Assembly: GCF_001954275.1 (NCBI RefSeq) | Contig: NZ_MBEU01000094.1 | Coordinates: 32,409 to 96,408, forward strand | Origin: Mycobacterium sp. IS-836 | GTDB taxonomy: Bacteria > Actinomycetota > Actinomycetes > Mycobacteriales > Mycobacteriaceae | DNA length: 64,000 bases | Reading direction: 5' to 3' | Part shown: positions 43,000 through 53,200 of the stretch, piece after piece | How the letters are laid out: each line of letters opens with the position of its first letter | Position numbering within the stretch: position 1 is the first letter of the stretch | Translations under genes and position numbers: made by a program | Notes under the pieces: generated by a model | The model's database searches: none | What the model was told of the DNA's origin: nothing | Seen by the model: only the letters and a program-made list of their open reading frames with translations

Positions 43000-43976
43000 G
43001 TTCTCCGCGAGACTGGCCCGCGCCGCCGCCCCCGGCGGATGTGGCACCCGGGCAGGCGAGCGCCCCCGAGTACGACGACCCGGCGGACGCAGTGCCGCAT
43101 GTTTCACGTGAAACATCGGAGGAATACGACACCCCGATCGGCGCCGCCGCCGAGCGTGCCATGCGGGTCCTCCACACCACTTACCCACCGTTGCGCCGGC
43201 CGGATCACCGGCGGGTCTTCACCGTCGCGAACCAAAAGGGCGGCGTCGGTAAAACCACCACGGCGGTCAACCTTGCCGCCGCGCTCGCCGTGCAGGGGCT
43301 CAAGACACTTGTCATCGACCTCGACCCGCAGGGCAATGCGAGCACGGCGCTCGGAATCACCGACCGGCAGGCCGGCACGCCGTCGTCGTACGAAGTCCTC
43401 CTCGGCGAGGTCTCCCTGCAGGACGCGCTGCGCCGCAGCCCGCACAGCGAGCGCCTGTTCTGCGTCCCGTCCACGATCGACCTGGCCGGTGCCGAGATTG
43501 AATTGGTGAGCATGGTTGCGCGCGAGAACCGATTGCGTAACGCTTTGGCCGCGCTCGACCAGTTCGACTTCGACTACGTCTTTGTCGACTGCCCGCCATC
43601 GCTGGGGTTGTTGACCATCAACGCGCTCGTCGCCGCGCCAGAGGTGATGATCCCGATTCAGTGCGAGTACTACGCGCTCGAGGGTGTGTCACAGCTGATG
43701 CGCAACATCGAGATGGTGAAGGCCCATTTGAATCCCCGGCTCGACGTGACCACGGTGATCCTCACGATGTACGACGGGCGGACCAAGCTCGCCGACCAGG
43801 TGGCCGAAGAGGTGCGCCGGTACTTCGGAAGCAAGGTGCTGCGCACGGTGATCCCGCGCAGCGTCAAGGTCTCGGAGGCGCCCGGCTACAGCATGACGAT
43901 CATCGACTACGACCCCGGCTCGCGCGGGGCGATGAGCTATCTCGACGCGAGCCGCGAACTCGCGCTACGCGACTGA
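42996..43976 (+). CDS. parA: ParA, chromosome-partitioning ATPase
   Basis: A 326-residue Walker-type ATPase. After a disordered 70-residue N-terminus it has the deviant Walker A KGGVGKTTTAVNLAAALAVQ, DLDPQGNASTALG and FVDCPPSLG. It moves ParB-bound origins and in mycobacteria binds the polar protein Wag31. The ATG at 42996 overlaps the rsmG stop (ATGA). A second parS lies within its coding sequence, where it encodes HVSRET. Confidence 0.96.
   Translation: MSSPRDWPAPPPPADVAPGQASAPEYDDPADAVPHVSRETSEEYDTPIGAAAERAMRVLHTTYPPLRRPDHRRVFTVANQKGGVGKTTTAVNLAAALAVQGLKTLVIDLDPQGNASTALGITDRQAGTPSSYEVLLGEVSLQDALRRSPHSERLFCVPSTIDLAGAEIELVSMVARENRLRNALAALDQFDFDYVFVDCPPSLGLLTINALVAAPEVMIPIQCEYYALEGVSQLMRNIEMVKAHLNPRLDVTTVILTMYDGRTKLADQVAEEVRRYFGSKVLRTVIPRSVKVSEAPGYSMTIIDYDPGSRGAMSYLDASRELALRD
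43099..43116. promoter_or_regulatory. parS: parS centromere site 2, inside parA
   Basis: The same perfect palindrome ATGTTTCACGTGAAACAT, 846 bases from site 1. It is read in frame as part of ParA (codons for His-Val-Ser-Arg-Glu-Thr), in the disordered N-terminal region that tolerates such constraint. Confidence 0.96.
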
Positions 43977-43999
43977 CAACCATCGGCGAAGGGACGATC

Positions 44000-44983
44000 A
44001 TGACGCAGCCGTTACGCAGGAAGGGCGGCCTTGGCCGAGGCCTGGCTTCGCTGATTCCCACCGGTCCGGCCGAAGGCGACTCGGGCCCCGCGACGCTCGG
44101 CCCACGGATGGGGGATGCGGCCGCCGACGTGTTGATCGGCGGACCGGCGCCGGACGCCGCCGGAGTAGGGGCGGTGTATCGCGAGATCGCGCCGGCCGAC
44201 ATCGAGGCCAATCCACGCCAGCCACGGCAGGTCTTCGACGAGGAGGCGCTGTCCGAACTCGTGCACTCCATCCGTGAGTTTGGACTCTTGCAGCCCATCG
44301 TCGTGCGGGCGGTGCCCGGGGCGACGAGCGGCGCGCGCTACCAGATCGTGATGGGGGAGCGGCGCTGGCGGGCGGCCCAGGAGGCGGGCCTGGCCACCAT
44401 CCCGGCCATCGTGCGCGAGACCGCGGATGACACCCTCCTGCGCGACGCCTTGCTGGAGAACATCCATCGGGTGCAGCTGAACCCCTTGGAAGAGGCGGCG
44501 GCCTACCAACAGCTGCTCGACGAGTTCGATGTCACTCACGACGAACTGGCGACCCGCATCGGCCGATCGCGGCCGCTGATCACCAACATGATCCGCTTGC
44601 TCAAACTGCCGATCGCGGTCCAGCGGCGCGTGGCGGCCGGGGTGCTGTCCGCCGGCCATGCCCGGGCCCTGCTGTCCCTCGAGGCCGGCCCCGAGGCGCA
44701 GGAAGAGCTGGCCAGCCGGATCGTCGCGGAGGGTCTGTCGGTGCGCGCCACCGAGGAAGCGGTCACGCTGGCCAATCGCGGGGAGGGGCATAAGCCCGCG
44801 CCCCCGCGGCGCAAGCCCATTCAGATGCCCGGCCTGCAGGACGTTGCTGACCGGCTGTCGAATACCTTCGATACGCGCGTGACGGTCAGCCTTGGCAAAC
44901 GCAAGGGGCGGATCGTCGTGGAGTTCGCCTCGGTGGAAGACCTGCAACGGATCATCGACGTGATGGCCCCGCCCAGCCCATGA
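44000..44983 (+). CDS. parB: ParB, parS-binding partition protein
   Basis: A 327-residue CTP-dependent DNA clamp. It has the ParA-stimulating N-terminus GGLGRGLASLIP, the nucleotide-binding region VMGERRWRAAQEAGL and ENIHRVQLNPLEEAAAY, the helix-turn-helix ELATRIGRSRPLITNMIRLL, and a C-terminal dimer domain. The ATG at 44000 follows GAAGGGACGATC. A longer frame reaching back into parA is rejected. It loads on the two parS sites seen upstream. Confidence 0.96.
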   Translation: MTQPLRRKGGLGRGLASLIPTGPAEGDSGPATLGPRMGDAAADVLIGGPAPDAAGVGAVYREIAPADIEANPRQPRQVFDEEALSELVHSIREFGLLQPIVVRAVPGATSGARYQIVMGERRWRAAQEAGLATIPAIVRETADDTLLRDALLENIHRVQLNPLEEAAAYQQLLDEFDVTHDELATRIGRSRPLITNMIRLLKLPIAVQRRVAAGVLSAGHARALLSLEAGPEAQEELASRIVAEGLSVRATEEAVTLANRGEGHKPAPPRRKPIQMPGLQDVADRLSNTFDTRVTVSLGKRKGRIVVEFASVEDLQRIIDVMAPPSP

Positions 44984-45267
44984 TCAGCCATACGGTGTAA
45001 TTACGTCACTGTGACACTGGCCGGGTTTCCGGCACGAATCAAGCCGCCGCGGGCCCGGCGCTGTGCGGGAGAACCACTGGGCCACAACGAATTTCGGAAT
45101 TCAGCGGACCGACGCACCCCGCTGGGCGGCGCCCACGGCGGGGCCAGTCACGAGGCTGCGCGAACACTGGCCCCGCGACGGCAAACTCTCCTATCCTGGA
45201 GGGGTTGCCGGTGCATGTCAGCCTGGGGATATCCGGGCTTGCGGTACGCACGGAAGCCAGGAGGCTA

Positions 45268-45999
45268 GTGTCTGCTCGAATCACACCGCTGCGGCTCGAA
45301 GCCTTCGAGCATCTTCCGAAGCATGCGCGCCGCTGCGTCTTCTGGGAGGTCGACCCCGCCACTCTCGGTAACCAGGACCACCTCGCCGATCCGGAATTCG
45401 AAAAGGAAGCCTGGTTGTCGATGGTGATGCTGGAGTGGGGCTCGTGCGGTCAGGTCGCGACGGCGGTCCCCGACGAACGCAGCCACGCCGAGCCGCCATG
45501 CCTCGGCTATGTCCTCTACGCACCGCCGCGAGCGGTTCCGCGGGCACAGCGGTTTCCCACCGCTCCGGTATCGGCGGACGCGGTGTTGCTGACGTCCATG
45601 GGGATCGAACCCGGGCAGGCCGCAAACGACCTGCCGCACAGCCTGTTGGCCCGCGTCATCGACGAGCTGGTGCGGCGCGGAGTACGGGCGCTGGAAGCTT
45701 TTGGCCGCACTCCGGCGGCATCGGAGTTACAGGACCCGCGGATGGTCGATCCCGGTGTGCGTCCAGTGCTGGAAGCCCTCGGTGACTGCACCGTCGAGCA
45801 CTGCATCATCGACGCGGAGTTCTTGAAAGACGTGGGTTTCGTTGTGGTAGCGCCGCATACGTACTTCCCTCGGTTGCGGCTCGAGCTCGACAAGGGCCTG
45901 GGTTGGAAGGCCGAGGTGGAAGCGGCGCTGGAGCGCCTGCTGGCCAATGCGCAGCTGGAGCAGCCGGTCGGGGCCGGGTCGACGGCTACGAATACGTAG
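45268..45999 (+). CDS. GNAT-like acetyltransferase-fold protein (Rv3916c-like)
   Basis: A 243-residue soluble protein beginning VSARITPLRLEAFEHLPKHARRCVFWE, conserved in Actinobacteria at this place after parB. The fold looks GNAT-like (beta segment AVLLTSMGIEPG, then helix LLARVIDELVRRGVRALEAF), but the acetyl-CoA loop is not canonical. The GTG at 45268 is chosen because AGGAGG lies a few bases before it and the product agrees with Rv3916c; the ATG at 45205 is not supported. 284 gene-free bases separate it from parB. Confidence 0.85.
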   Translation: MSARITPLRLEAFEHLPKHARRCVFWEVDPATLGNQDHLADPEFEKEAWLSMVMLEWGSCGQVATAVPDERSHAEPPCLGYVLYAPPRAVPRAQRFPTAPVSADAVLLTSMGIEPGQAANDLPHSLLARVIDELVRRGVRALEAFGRTPAASELQDPRMVDPGVRPVLEALGDCTVEHCIIDAEFLKDVGFVVVAPHTYFPRLRLELDKGLGWKAEVEAALERLLANAQLEQPVGAGSTATNT

Positions 46000-46016
46000 C
46001 GGGCGTCCCAGAACGG

Positions 46017-47237
46017 TTAGGAACCGCCGAGCCGGGTCGTGCGTTCCACCGACAACTCGTGAGCCAGCAGCTCGGCGAAGGTGAATGTGCCGGTGGGCCT
46101 ATCGTTCTTGCCCAGCAGATACAGCCGCTTGACCGCGGCGAGGATACCTTCGGCGATCGCGTCGCGAGTGTGCGTCGAGACCAGCATGTCCCGGTCTCGT
46201 GGATTGGTGATGTAGCCGACGTCGACCTGAACGGTCGGCATCCGGGTCAGCCGGAGCAGATCCCATGTCCGGCCATGTGTGCGGCAATCCCGTAAACCGG
46301 TGCGGGCCACCACTTCTCGCTGAATGAAGTCGGCGAGATTGCGGCCGATGGTCGAGACAGAGCCATGCGAGTTGCCGAAATGAAACGACGCGACGCCGTT
46401 GGCGGAAGGGCTGCGCTGGGCCTCGCAGCGCAGGCTGATCATCAGGTCCGCGCCGACGCTGTTGGCCGTCGCGGCACGTTCGGCATCCGACGGGCTGCGA
46501 TTGGTCGGCCGGGACAGGAAGGTCTCCATGCCGATGGCGGTCATCCGACCCTCAAGCCGGCTTGCCAAGTCCCACAACACATCTGCTTCGCTGATAGGCC
46601 CGTTCGGACCATGGCAGATCAAGCCGTGATCCGCGCCGCCGCGGCCCGGATCGATGATGATGCGCTTGCCCGAGAGTTTGGGTCCCGATCGGCGCACCAG
46701 CTCTTCCTCGCGAATCGCGTGGGGCGAGCCGCCGCTGACCCGGGAACTTAGAAAGTACAAGGAGCGTAACGTTTCCGGACCGCAGATGCCGTCGGCGGCG
46801 AGCCCGTACTCGCGTTGGTACGACATCAACGCGTTGTGCGTCTGCAAACCGAAGTAGCCGTCGACCAGGCCGGTATAGAAGCCGAGGTCCTGTAGCCGAG
46901 CCTGCAGGGTCGCGACATCGTCCCCGTAGAGGGGGGCGCCGAATTGGTGGTACAGCGTGCGCGCGCCGAGCCGGTAGGACGCCTCTTTCAACGCCCGATA
47001 GGTGGCCTCGCCGACGATGCCGTCCACCAGCAGTCCGCGGTGCTGCTGGAAGGCACGTACGGCCTGGTCGAGCTCGGAATCGAACAGTTCGAGGGCCACA
47101 TGCCTGCCGGTGGTCAGGTCTTCCTCGGAGTTGTCCAGCAGGTTCAGCGCAGCCAGCGCCGCCCGGATTTCGGTCACAGCAGCGCTGCGGTCACCACAGC
47201 GCAGCGCGTCGCCGTTTTCGCGGCGCGGACTCGGCAT
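46017..47237 (-). CDS. cwlM: CwlM, amidase-like regulator of peptidoglycan synthesis
   Basis: A 406-residue cytoplasmic protein with two peptidoglycan-binding-like repeats (about 10-70 and 90-165; VRAFQQHRGLLVDGIVG and ALMSYQREYGLAADGICG) and an Amidase_3 domain (about 190-375). In M. tuberculosis CwlM is phosphorylated by PknB and then activates MurA rather than cutting peptidoglycan. The usual zinc-binding IDPGHGG of active amidases reads IDPGRGG here, replacing the metal His with Arg. The ATG at 47237 gives the known length; an upstream extension is rejected. Confidence 0.93.
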   Translation of the reverse strand: MPSPRRENGDALRCGDRSAAVTEIRAALAALNLLDNSEEDLTTGRHVALELFDSELDQAVRAFQQHRGLLVDGIVGEATYRALKEASYRLGARTLYHQFGAPLYGDDVATLQARLQDLGFYTGLVDGYFGLQTHNALMSYQREYGLAADGICGPETLRSLYFLSSRVSGGSPHAIREEELVRRSGPKLSGKRIIIDPGRGGADHGLICHGPNGPISEADVLWDLASRLEGRMTAIGMETFLSRPTNRSPSDAERAATANSVGADLMISLRCEAQRSPSANGVASFHFGNSHGSVSTIGRNLADFIQREVVARTGLRDCRTHGRTWDLLRLTRMPTVQVDVGYITNPRDRDMLVSTHTRDAIAEGILAAVKRLYLLGKNDRPTGTFTFAELLAHELSVERTTRLGGS

Positions 47238-47370
47238 ACCAAGGGCCCTCCGGGACGGACTGACAGGCTGGAAATACGGGTTAGAGCTAACCGGTATTGT
47301 CGCAGATCCTTCTCGATTTCCGGAAAACCCCAGGCTGAGCGGCGGCCTCGTGCCGCGAGATGGATAGGGG

Positions 47371-47718
47371 TCAGGTGAGGTTGGGAACCGCGTCGGAAAG
47401 CTCACGCAGCAAGGCGGCCTTGCCCTTAGCGCCGACGATACGTTTGACCGGCTGACCGTCCTTGAACAGGATCATCGTAGGGATGGACACCACTTGGAAG
47501 TCGCGAGCCGTTTCCGGGTTCGCGTCGACGTCGAGCTTGGCGACGGTGATGTGTTCGGCGCGCTCGGCCGCAATCTCTTCGAGGACGGGCGCGACCATCT
47601 TGCACGGTCCGCACCAAGTTGCCCAAAAGTCAACCAGCACAGGCTTATTGCTGGACAACACTTCGGTGGAGAAGGACGAGTCAGAGACTTCTATTGTGCC
47701 GCCGGCGTTTTCGGTCAT
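47371..47718 (-). CDS. trxA: Thioredoxin (TrxA/TrxC type)
   Basis: A 115-residue thioredoxin with the active site WCGPCKM in VLVDFWATWCGPCKMVAPVL and the cis-Pro loop SIPTMILFKDG. It reduces protein disulfides using electrons from the thioredoxin reductase encoded 13 bases upstream on the same strand. M. tuberculosis calls it TrxC (Rv3914). Confidence 0.97.
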   Translation of the reverse strand: MTENAGGTIEVSDSSFSTEVLSSNKPVLVDFWATWCGPCKMVAPVLEEIAAERAEHITVAKLDVDANPETARDFQVVSIPTMILFKDGQPVKRIVGAKGKAALLRELSDAVPNLT

Positions 47719-47731
47719 CGTGATGCTCCCA

Positions 47732-48730
47732 TCAATGTGTTCCTACGGTCAGCTGCTGTGTCTCGCCGGCCGCATCTGACCCTTCGTGCTCGGCCAGCCA
47801 CCGCTCGGCATCGATCGCCGCGGCGCAACCGCTACCGGCGGCGGTGACCGCCTGCCGATACGTGCGGTCCACCAGGTCACCGGCCGCGAACACACCCTCC
47901 AGTGACGTGCTGGTGGTGCGCCCCTTGACGAGCACGTACCCGTCGGGGTCGACGTCGACGACGTCGCGCACCAACCCCGAACGGGGCTCGTGGCCGATCG
48001 CGACGAAGACGCCGGTCACCGGGAGCGTGGTTTCTTCACCACTTACGGTGTGGCTCAGCCGCAATCCGGTCACCGTGGTGTCGCCCTCCACCGCGGCGAC
48101 GGTGTGATTGGTGACGAACTTGATCTTGTCGTTGTTGCGGGCGCGGTTGAGCATGATTTTCGATGCCCGGAACTCGTCGCGGCGGTGCACAAGCGTCACG
48201 CTGGTGGCGAACCGGGTCAGGAAGAGGGCTTCCTCCATCGCCGAGTCGCCGCCACCGATGACGGCGATGTGCTGGTCTCGGAAGAAGAAGCCGTCGCAGG
48301 TGGCACAGGAACTCACCCCGCGGCCCAGCAACTCCTGCTCGCCGGGCACCTGTAGGTAGCGCGCCGCGGCGCCCATCGCCAGAATGACGGCCCGGGCGCG
48401 GTGGGTTTCCCCCTCCGCCGTGACGACCGACTTGACCGGCCCCTCCAGCGACACCGACTCGACGTCCTCCATCCGCAGGTCCGCGCCGAAGCGCAGCGCC
48501 TGCTCGCGCATCTCGTCCATCAATTCCGGGCCGGTGATCCCGTCGCGGAACCCGGGATAGTTCTCCACGTCGGTGGTGGTCATCAACGCGCCGCCGAACG
48601 AGGTCCCCTCGAAGACCAGTGGTGCCAGCTGCGCGCGGGCGGCATACAGGGCCGCGGTATACCCGGCGGGACCGGAACCGATGACGATCACGTCGTGGAT
48701 GGGGTCAGGAGCGGACGGGGCGGCGGTCAT
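47732..48730 (-). CDS. trxB: Thioredoxin reductase
   Basis: A 332-residue flavoprotein that reduces thioredoxin with NADPH. The FAD-binding GSGPAGYTAALYAARAQ is near the N-terminus, the redox-active CATC lies in SSCATCDGFFFRD (about 144-147), and the NADPH-binding VIGGGDSAMEEALFL follows. It forms a two-gene operon with trxA. It corresponds to trxB2 (Rv3913). Confidence 0.97.
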   Translation of the reverse strand: MTAAPSAPDPIHDVIVIGSGPAGYTAALYAARAQLAPLVFEGTSFGGALMTTTDVENYPGFRDGITGPELMDEMREQALRFGADLRMEDVESVSLEGPVKSVVTAEGETHRARAVILAMGAAARYLQVPGEQELLGRGVSSCATCDGFFFRDQHIAVIGGGDSAMEEALFLTRFATSVTLVHRRDEFRASKIMLNRARNNDKIKFVTNHTVAAVEGDTTVTGLRLSHTVSGEETTLPVTGVFVAIGHEPRSGLVRDVVDVDPDGYVLVKGRTTSTSLEGVFAAGDLVDRTYRQAVTAAGSGCAAAIDAERWLAEHEGSDAAGETQQLTVGTH

Positions 48731-48820
48731 GCGGGCCTTTCGGGATACAGGGCGTCGTTGTGTCGAACGCCAGCGTAGGCATTGCTGTTCCCGCTGGGGC
48801 GCGCAACACGTGGCATCACA

Positions 48821-49579
48821 CTAAGGGCGGGCGACTTGCGTGTTGGCCAGCAGGCCGGTATCGGCCGCACTGCAATTCAGTGCCACCGCGAAGACCGCCA
48901 GGTTGTTGGGCGTATCGCCGGGCAGCACGAGAAGAACGCCGGGCCGGGCGTTGATGTCGATCGGTCGCGCGCCCAGCACCTGGGTGGAAGCCGGATAGCC
49001 CAGCCCGCTCAGGCAGGACGCGCGACGAGACGGGTCGGTGAGCGGGCCGTACTCGGGTCTGCGGTCAAGCAGGCCGAGGATCTCGTCCTGCGACAACGGC
49101 ACCACCATCGGTGGCGTCGACACCGTGATGTGCTCGGCGGTGACCGCCGTGCTCGGTATCGGCGTGGGCGCGTTGATCAGCGCCGCCGTGCCGATGCCGA
49201 TCGCGGCCAGCACCGCGCACAAACCGGCCACACCCGCGGCGATCCGGCCGGGGCGCGGTCGAGGCCGGGCGGAGTGTGCCGCGGGGGCGCCGCGTGGGTC
49301 GGCCGCCCTCAACGCCGCGGTGATTCTGGCGACGACCTCCGGGGGAGCGTCGGGCGCCCCCGCCGGGTCGGCACCGGCGTCGGCGACATCGCGGCGCACC
49401 TGATTCAGCGCACGAAGGACGTTCTCAGCCTCCGGGTTGGCGCGGACTTGTCCGCGTACCCGGGCGGCGGCGTCGTCGTCCAGCAGGCCGGCCTGCAAGT
49501 CGGCGAGCCGCTCGACCGTCAGCGGTGGATCTGCTGCCGCCGCACCATGATCCGCGGGATCGTTCTCGGCTTCACCCAT
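48821..49579 (-). CDS. rsmA: Anti-sigma-M factor (RsmA/Rv3912-like)
   Basis: A 252-residue single-pass membrane protein. The cytoplasmic N-terminal domain (about 1-100; LTVERLADLQAGLLDDDAAARV resembles a zinc-less anti-sigma start) binds the sigma factor encoded 55 bases upstream. One transmembrane helix (about 112-135, GVAGLCAVLAAIGIGTAALI) leads to an extracytoplasmic domain with two cysteines (SRRASCLSGLGYP and VALNCSA). The homologue Rv3912 inhibits SigM. Confidence 0.88.
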   Translation of the reverse strand: MGEAENDPADHGAAAADPPLTVERLADLQAGLLDDDAAARVRGQVRANPEAENVLRALNQVRRDVADAGADPAGAPDAPPEVVARITAALRAADPRGAPAAHSARPRPRPGRIAAGVAGLCAVLAAIGIGTAALINAPTPIPSTAVTAEHITVSTPPMVVPLSQDEILGLLDRRPEYGPLTDPSRRASCLSGLGYPASTQVLGARPIDINARPGVLLVLPGDTPNNLAVFAVALNCSAADTGLLANTQVARP

Positions 49580-49634
49580 CGGTCCCAGTGTCCGTCATGC
49601 ACGGACCGATGGCCACACGCGGCTCGCGGAAGCG

Positions 49635-50222
49635 TCAGGCCTGACCGGCTGGAGCCTCGGGTGCGGCGTGGGCGCCGGTGTTGAGGTAGCCGAGCAGCTC
49701 GGCGAGGCGAACCCGGCCGCGCGCGCATCGGCTCTTGACGGTGCCCTCGGGGATGCCGAGCAGCCGGGCGGTGTCGGCGACCGAGCAGCCCACCATGTCG
49801 ACGGCCACGATCGCGGCCCGTTGTTCGATCGGGAGCCGGCCCAGGGCGCGTTGCACCAACATCGCCGTTTCGACCTGCACGCTGCGATCGGCGACCGGGT
49901 AGACATCCTCGAGCGGCACGGTCCGCTGCGTCTTCGTGCGCCGCAGCCGGTCCAGGCAGGCGTTGACCACGATGCGATGCAGCCAGCTGCCGACCGCGGC
50001 GTCATGCCGGAACGAACCTGCGCCGCGATGGGCCGAGAGCATGGCGTCCTGCAGCGCGTCTTCGGCGTCCTCGGGGGTGCGGGTGGTCAGCCGGGCCAGG
50101 CGGTGCAGCTGGCGGCGGTGACGGTGGAACAGCTCGCTGAACGCGTAGCGGTCACCGGCAACGTGGGCGGCGAGCAGCTCAGCGTCGCTGCGTTCGCGCT
50201 CGACCTCTCCCCCCACGCCCAC
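49635..50222 (-). CDS. sigM: ECF sigma factor SigM
   Basis: A 195-residue ECF sigma factor. Region 2 is at about 15-85 (YAFSELFHRHRRQLHRLARL, then WLHRIVVNACLDRLRR) and region 4 at about 120-175 (ALGRLPIEQRAAIVAVDMV and GIPEGTVKSRCARGRVRL). In M. tuberculosis SigM controls ESX-4 esx genes and surface-lipid genes. It is followed by its anti-sigma factor and preceded by murJ at 64 bases. Confidence 0.93.
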   Translation of the reverse strand: MGVGGEVERERSDAELLAAHVAGDRYAFSELFHRHRRQLHRLARLTTRTPEDAEDALQDAMLSAHRGAGSFRHDAAVGSWLHRIVVNACLDRLRRTKTQRTVPLEDVYPVADRSVQVETAMLVQRALGRLPIEQRAAIVAVDMVGCSVADTARLLGIPEGTVKSRCARGRVRLAELLGYLNTGAHAAPEAPAGQA

Positions 50223-50286
50223 GGCCGGACAGTAACCAATCGGTGATGGCGCGGCACTTCACCGCACGCCAGGTCTGTGAGCGCCG

Positions 50287-53200
50287 TCAGGATGCGGCTT
50301 GAACCGTGATTTCGAAGAACCCGGCTTGGCTCTTGCTGTTGGTGGTTCCCAGCGTGGAAATCCAAACCAGCAGATTCGACGTCGGCGACCCCGCCTTGAC
50401 CGGGATGACGTTGTGGCCGGGTTTGAGCGTGAAGGCCGGGGCGAGCACCGTGGTGTCCTCCAGCTTCGACGGCGTCTGGGTGGACGACGCCCGGATCTCG
50501 ACTTTGGTCCCGCTGCTCGGAGTGTCGATCGTGACTTGCCCGACGACGGTGGGGCTGGGCAGCTGCAGCATCAAACCTTCGCCCTGCTTGAAGCTGGGGA
50601 ACGGAACGGCGTCGGTGTAGACCTCGGTAGCCCATGCGGTGGTGGGGTCGCCATCGATCGCCTGCCCGGCCGTACCCGCATTGTCGGCATCACCGTCAGG
50701 GGAGTAGACGGACGCCCTGGTGGGTTTGACGACGGCGCCCGCCGGAGCGGAGCTGGGGGCCGACGAGCTGGTCGACGACGACGGCCCGTTGAGTCCGAGC
50801 TCGTCCTTGTTGAGGCCGCCGCCGACGTTGCCGAAGATCTTGCTCACCACCGACGCCAGCACCAACAGCGCCACCACCAGGACCACGACGCCGGCGCCCA
50901 CCCCGATCAGCACGTTGCGGCGTCGCCGCGCAAACGTGGCCTCATCCAGCGGACCGGCGGGTTCGCGGAGGCTCGGCGCTAGGGGTGAGTCGTCGACGGG
51001 CCCGAGCACCTCGGTGCGGTCCGCTACCGCGGTCGCCTGCTGTAACAGGTTCAAAAGTGTTGACGCACTGCGGATTCCGCCGTCTTCCTGAACCGCGCGA
51101 ACCGCGACCGCCGAGATCTGGAAGGGAATGTCGCGGTCGATGACCGTGGGTTCGACGGGCAGGCCCGAGGAATCGCGATCGGCCGGGGCCAGTCCGCTGC
51201 GGACCCCGTGCTCCGGCAGCGGCCAACGATTGACCAGCAGGGCGTACAGCGCGGCACCGATTCCGCGGATGTCGTCCTGCGGATTGGCGTCGGGCATGGT
51301 CGCCGGGTAGGCCAGCACCACGTCGCCCTCGATGCTGACGCGCACCCGGCTGGGGTGATCGATCGACAGGGCGACCCCGGCGCGGTGGGCCGCGTCCGCG
51401 GCGGCGGCCAGCGACTGCATCGCCCGGATGGCGCCGATCGGCGACGGCGCGGTGTCGGCCACCTCCTGCAGCGAGCCGCCGCGAATCCACTCCGCGACCA
51501 CCAAGCCACCGAATCCGGTGTGCACGACGTCGAGCACTCGGGCGACACCGGGCTTGTCGATTCGGCTCAGCCGCAGCGTGCGGGCGAGGACCTCCTGCAG
51601 CACGTCATGCGGCAGGGCGCCGTCTGGATCGACGAATGTGAGCGCCACCTGCCGGTCCAGCGCGGTGTCGAGCGCCTGCCAGAACTGCAGGGGCGGCGCC
51701 CCGCCGTGGAAGACGAGGAGCCGGTAGCGGCCTCCGGCGATGCGAGCGCCGGGCACCAGGTGGACGTCGTCGGTGGACGCCGACGAGTCCGCGCCGCGCT
51801 CGCGGGGCGCGTCGAAGGGGATCGGCCCGCGCGCGGCTTCGCCGTTGAGATCGCCGTTGCGCTGGTCGGATGGCCGCGGCGCTGCGGAATCGGGCTTGGC
51901 CGGAATATCGGCGGCCGGAATGTCGGGCTCGAAGTCGTCGGCAACCGGACGCGGTAGCTTGCCGCCTGACGCGGGGCCGGATGCGGCGCTGTCTACTGGG
52001 CGGTCGGTCACCTCCGGTCCTTTCGCTATCCGGACGCTGTCGGCCCGCTCCGGAGGCCTGCGCCGGATCGGCTCCTGGACCGCACCTACCCCCGGCGGGG
52101 ACGAATTCCTCTGCTCAGGGTACGTGACCGGCCGACGGTGAGACGATCGATCCGGTACAGCCGCCGTGCGACGCGCCGGCGGTTGCTCCCAGCGCCCGCG
52201 GCGGGCCCGGATCCGGCGACTGACGGCGCCCAGCGCCGCCTGGGCCTCGGGGACCTGCGCGCGGACCATGACCGTGGCCATGATCGGCAACATGATGGTC
52301 GCCAGCACCAGTAGTCGCAGCAGCGAACCGGCGGCGCCGCCGTGAGCCGTCAGGTCGCTCAGCCCCAGCAGCCGGTCGGCTACATGCGCAATCAGCGCGG
52401 CCAGCAGCGACGCGGCAACCGTCACCAGGACCGTGCGCACTTCCCGGACGCCGACCGGGTGGCCGCCGCGGGGCAGCAGCGCGCGCCGCAACAAGTGGTA
52501 GCCGACGACCGCGCCGGCGAGAAAACCGATGCCGTTGGCCAGCCCGAGGAAACCGGCCACCAGCTTGAGGTCGCCGGTGAGGTGCGGGGCCAGTACCGAG
52601 CCGACGATCTTGACGGCCGTGATGACGAGGATGATCACGATCGGTGTCCACGGCTGTTCGCGCGCGTAGAACACGCGCAGCTGCAAAAGCACCAGTCCGT
52701 AAGGGATTAACGTGAATGCCGACAACGCGATCGCGGCCCCCAGGTATCCCGCGTCGACCCCGCCGAAATGCCCGTAGGCGAACAGGGCGCTGCCGATCGC
52801 CGGCCCGCCGACGGTCATGAATGCCACGATCGGGATCAGCGTGATCAGTGTCAGTCGGGTGGCCAGGGACAGGTCGGCCAGCACCGCCCGGGTGTCGTCG
52901 GCGGCGGCGTTGCGGCTCAGCCGCGGCGTCACCACGGTCAGCACCGTCACGCCGATCATGCCGAACGGCAGCATCAGCACGAGCCAGGTGTAGTTGTAAA
53001 TCGCCGGTCCGGAAGCGGCTGCGGTGCTGGCTATTTGGTTGCCGACGACCAGGCCGAGCTGGCTGATCAGCACGTAGAGCACCATCGCGGCGGCCATCGC
53101 ACCGAATCGCTTGAGCCGCTGGTCGATTCCCCACAACGGGCGCAGGCTGACGCGCTCGCGCCGCAGCGCGATCAGCAGGACCGCCGTCTGCGCGAACACG

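Noticed and set aside
44984..45267. Possible small gene in the parB to Rv3916c-like gap
   Set aside because: Candidate frames lack ribosome sites and recognisable sequence; the gap more likely holds the downstream promoter.
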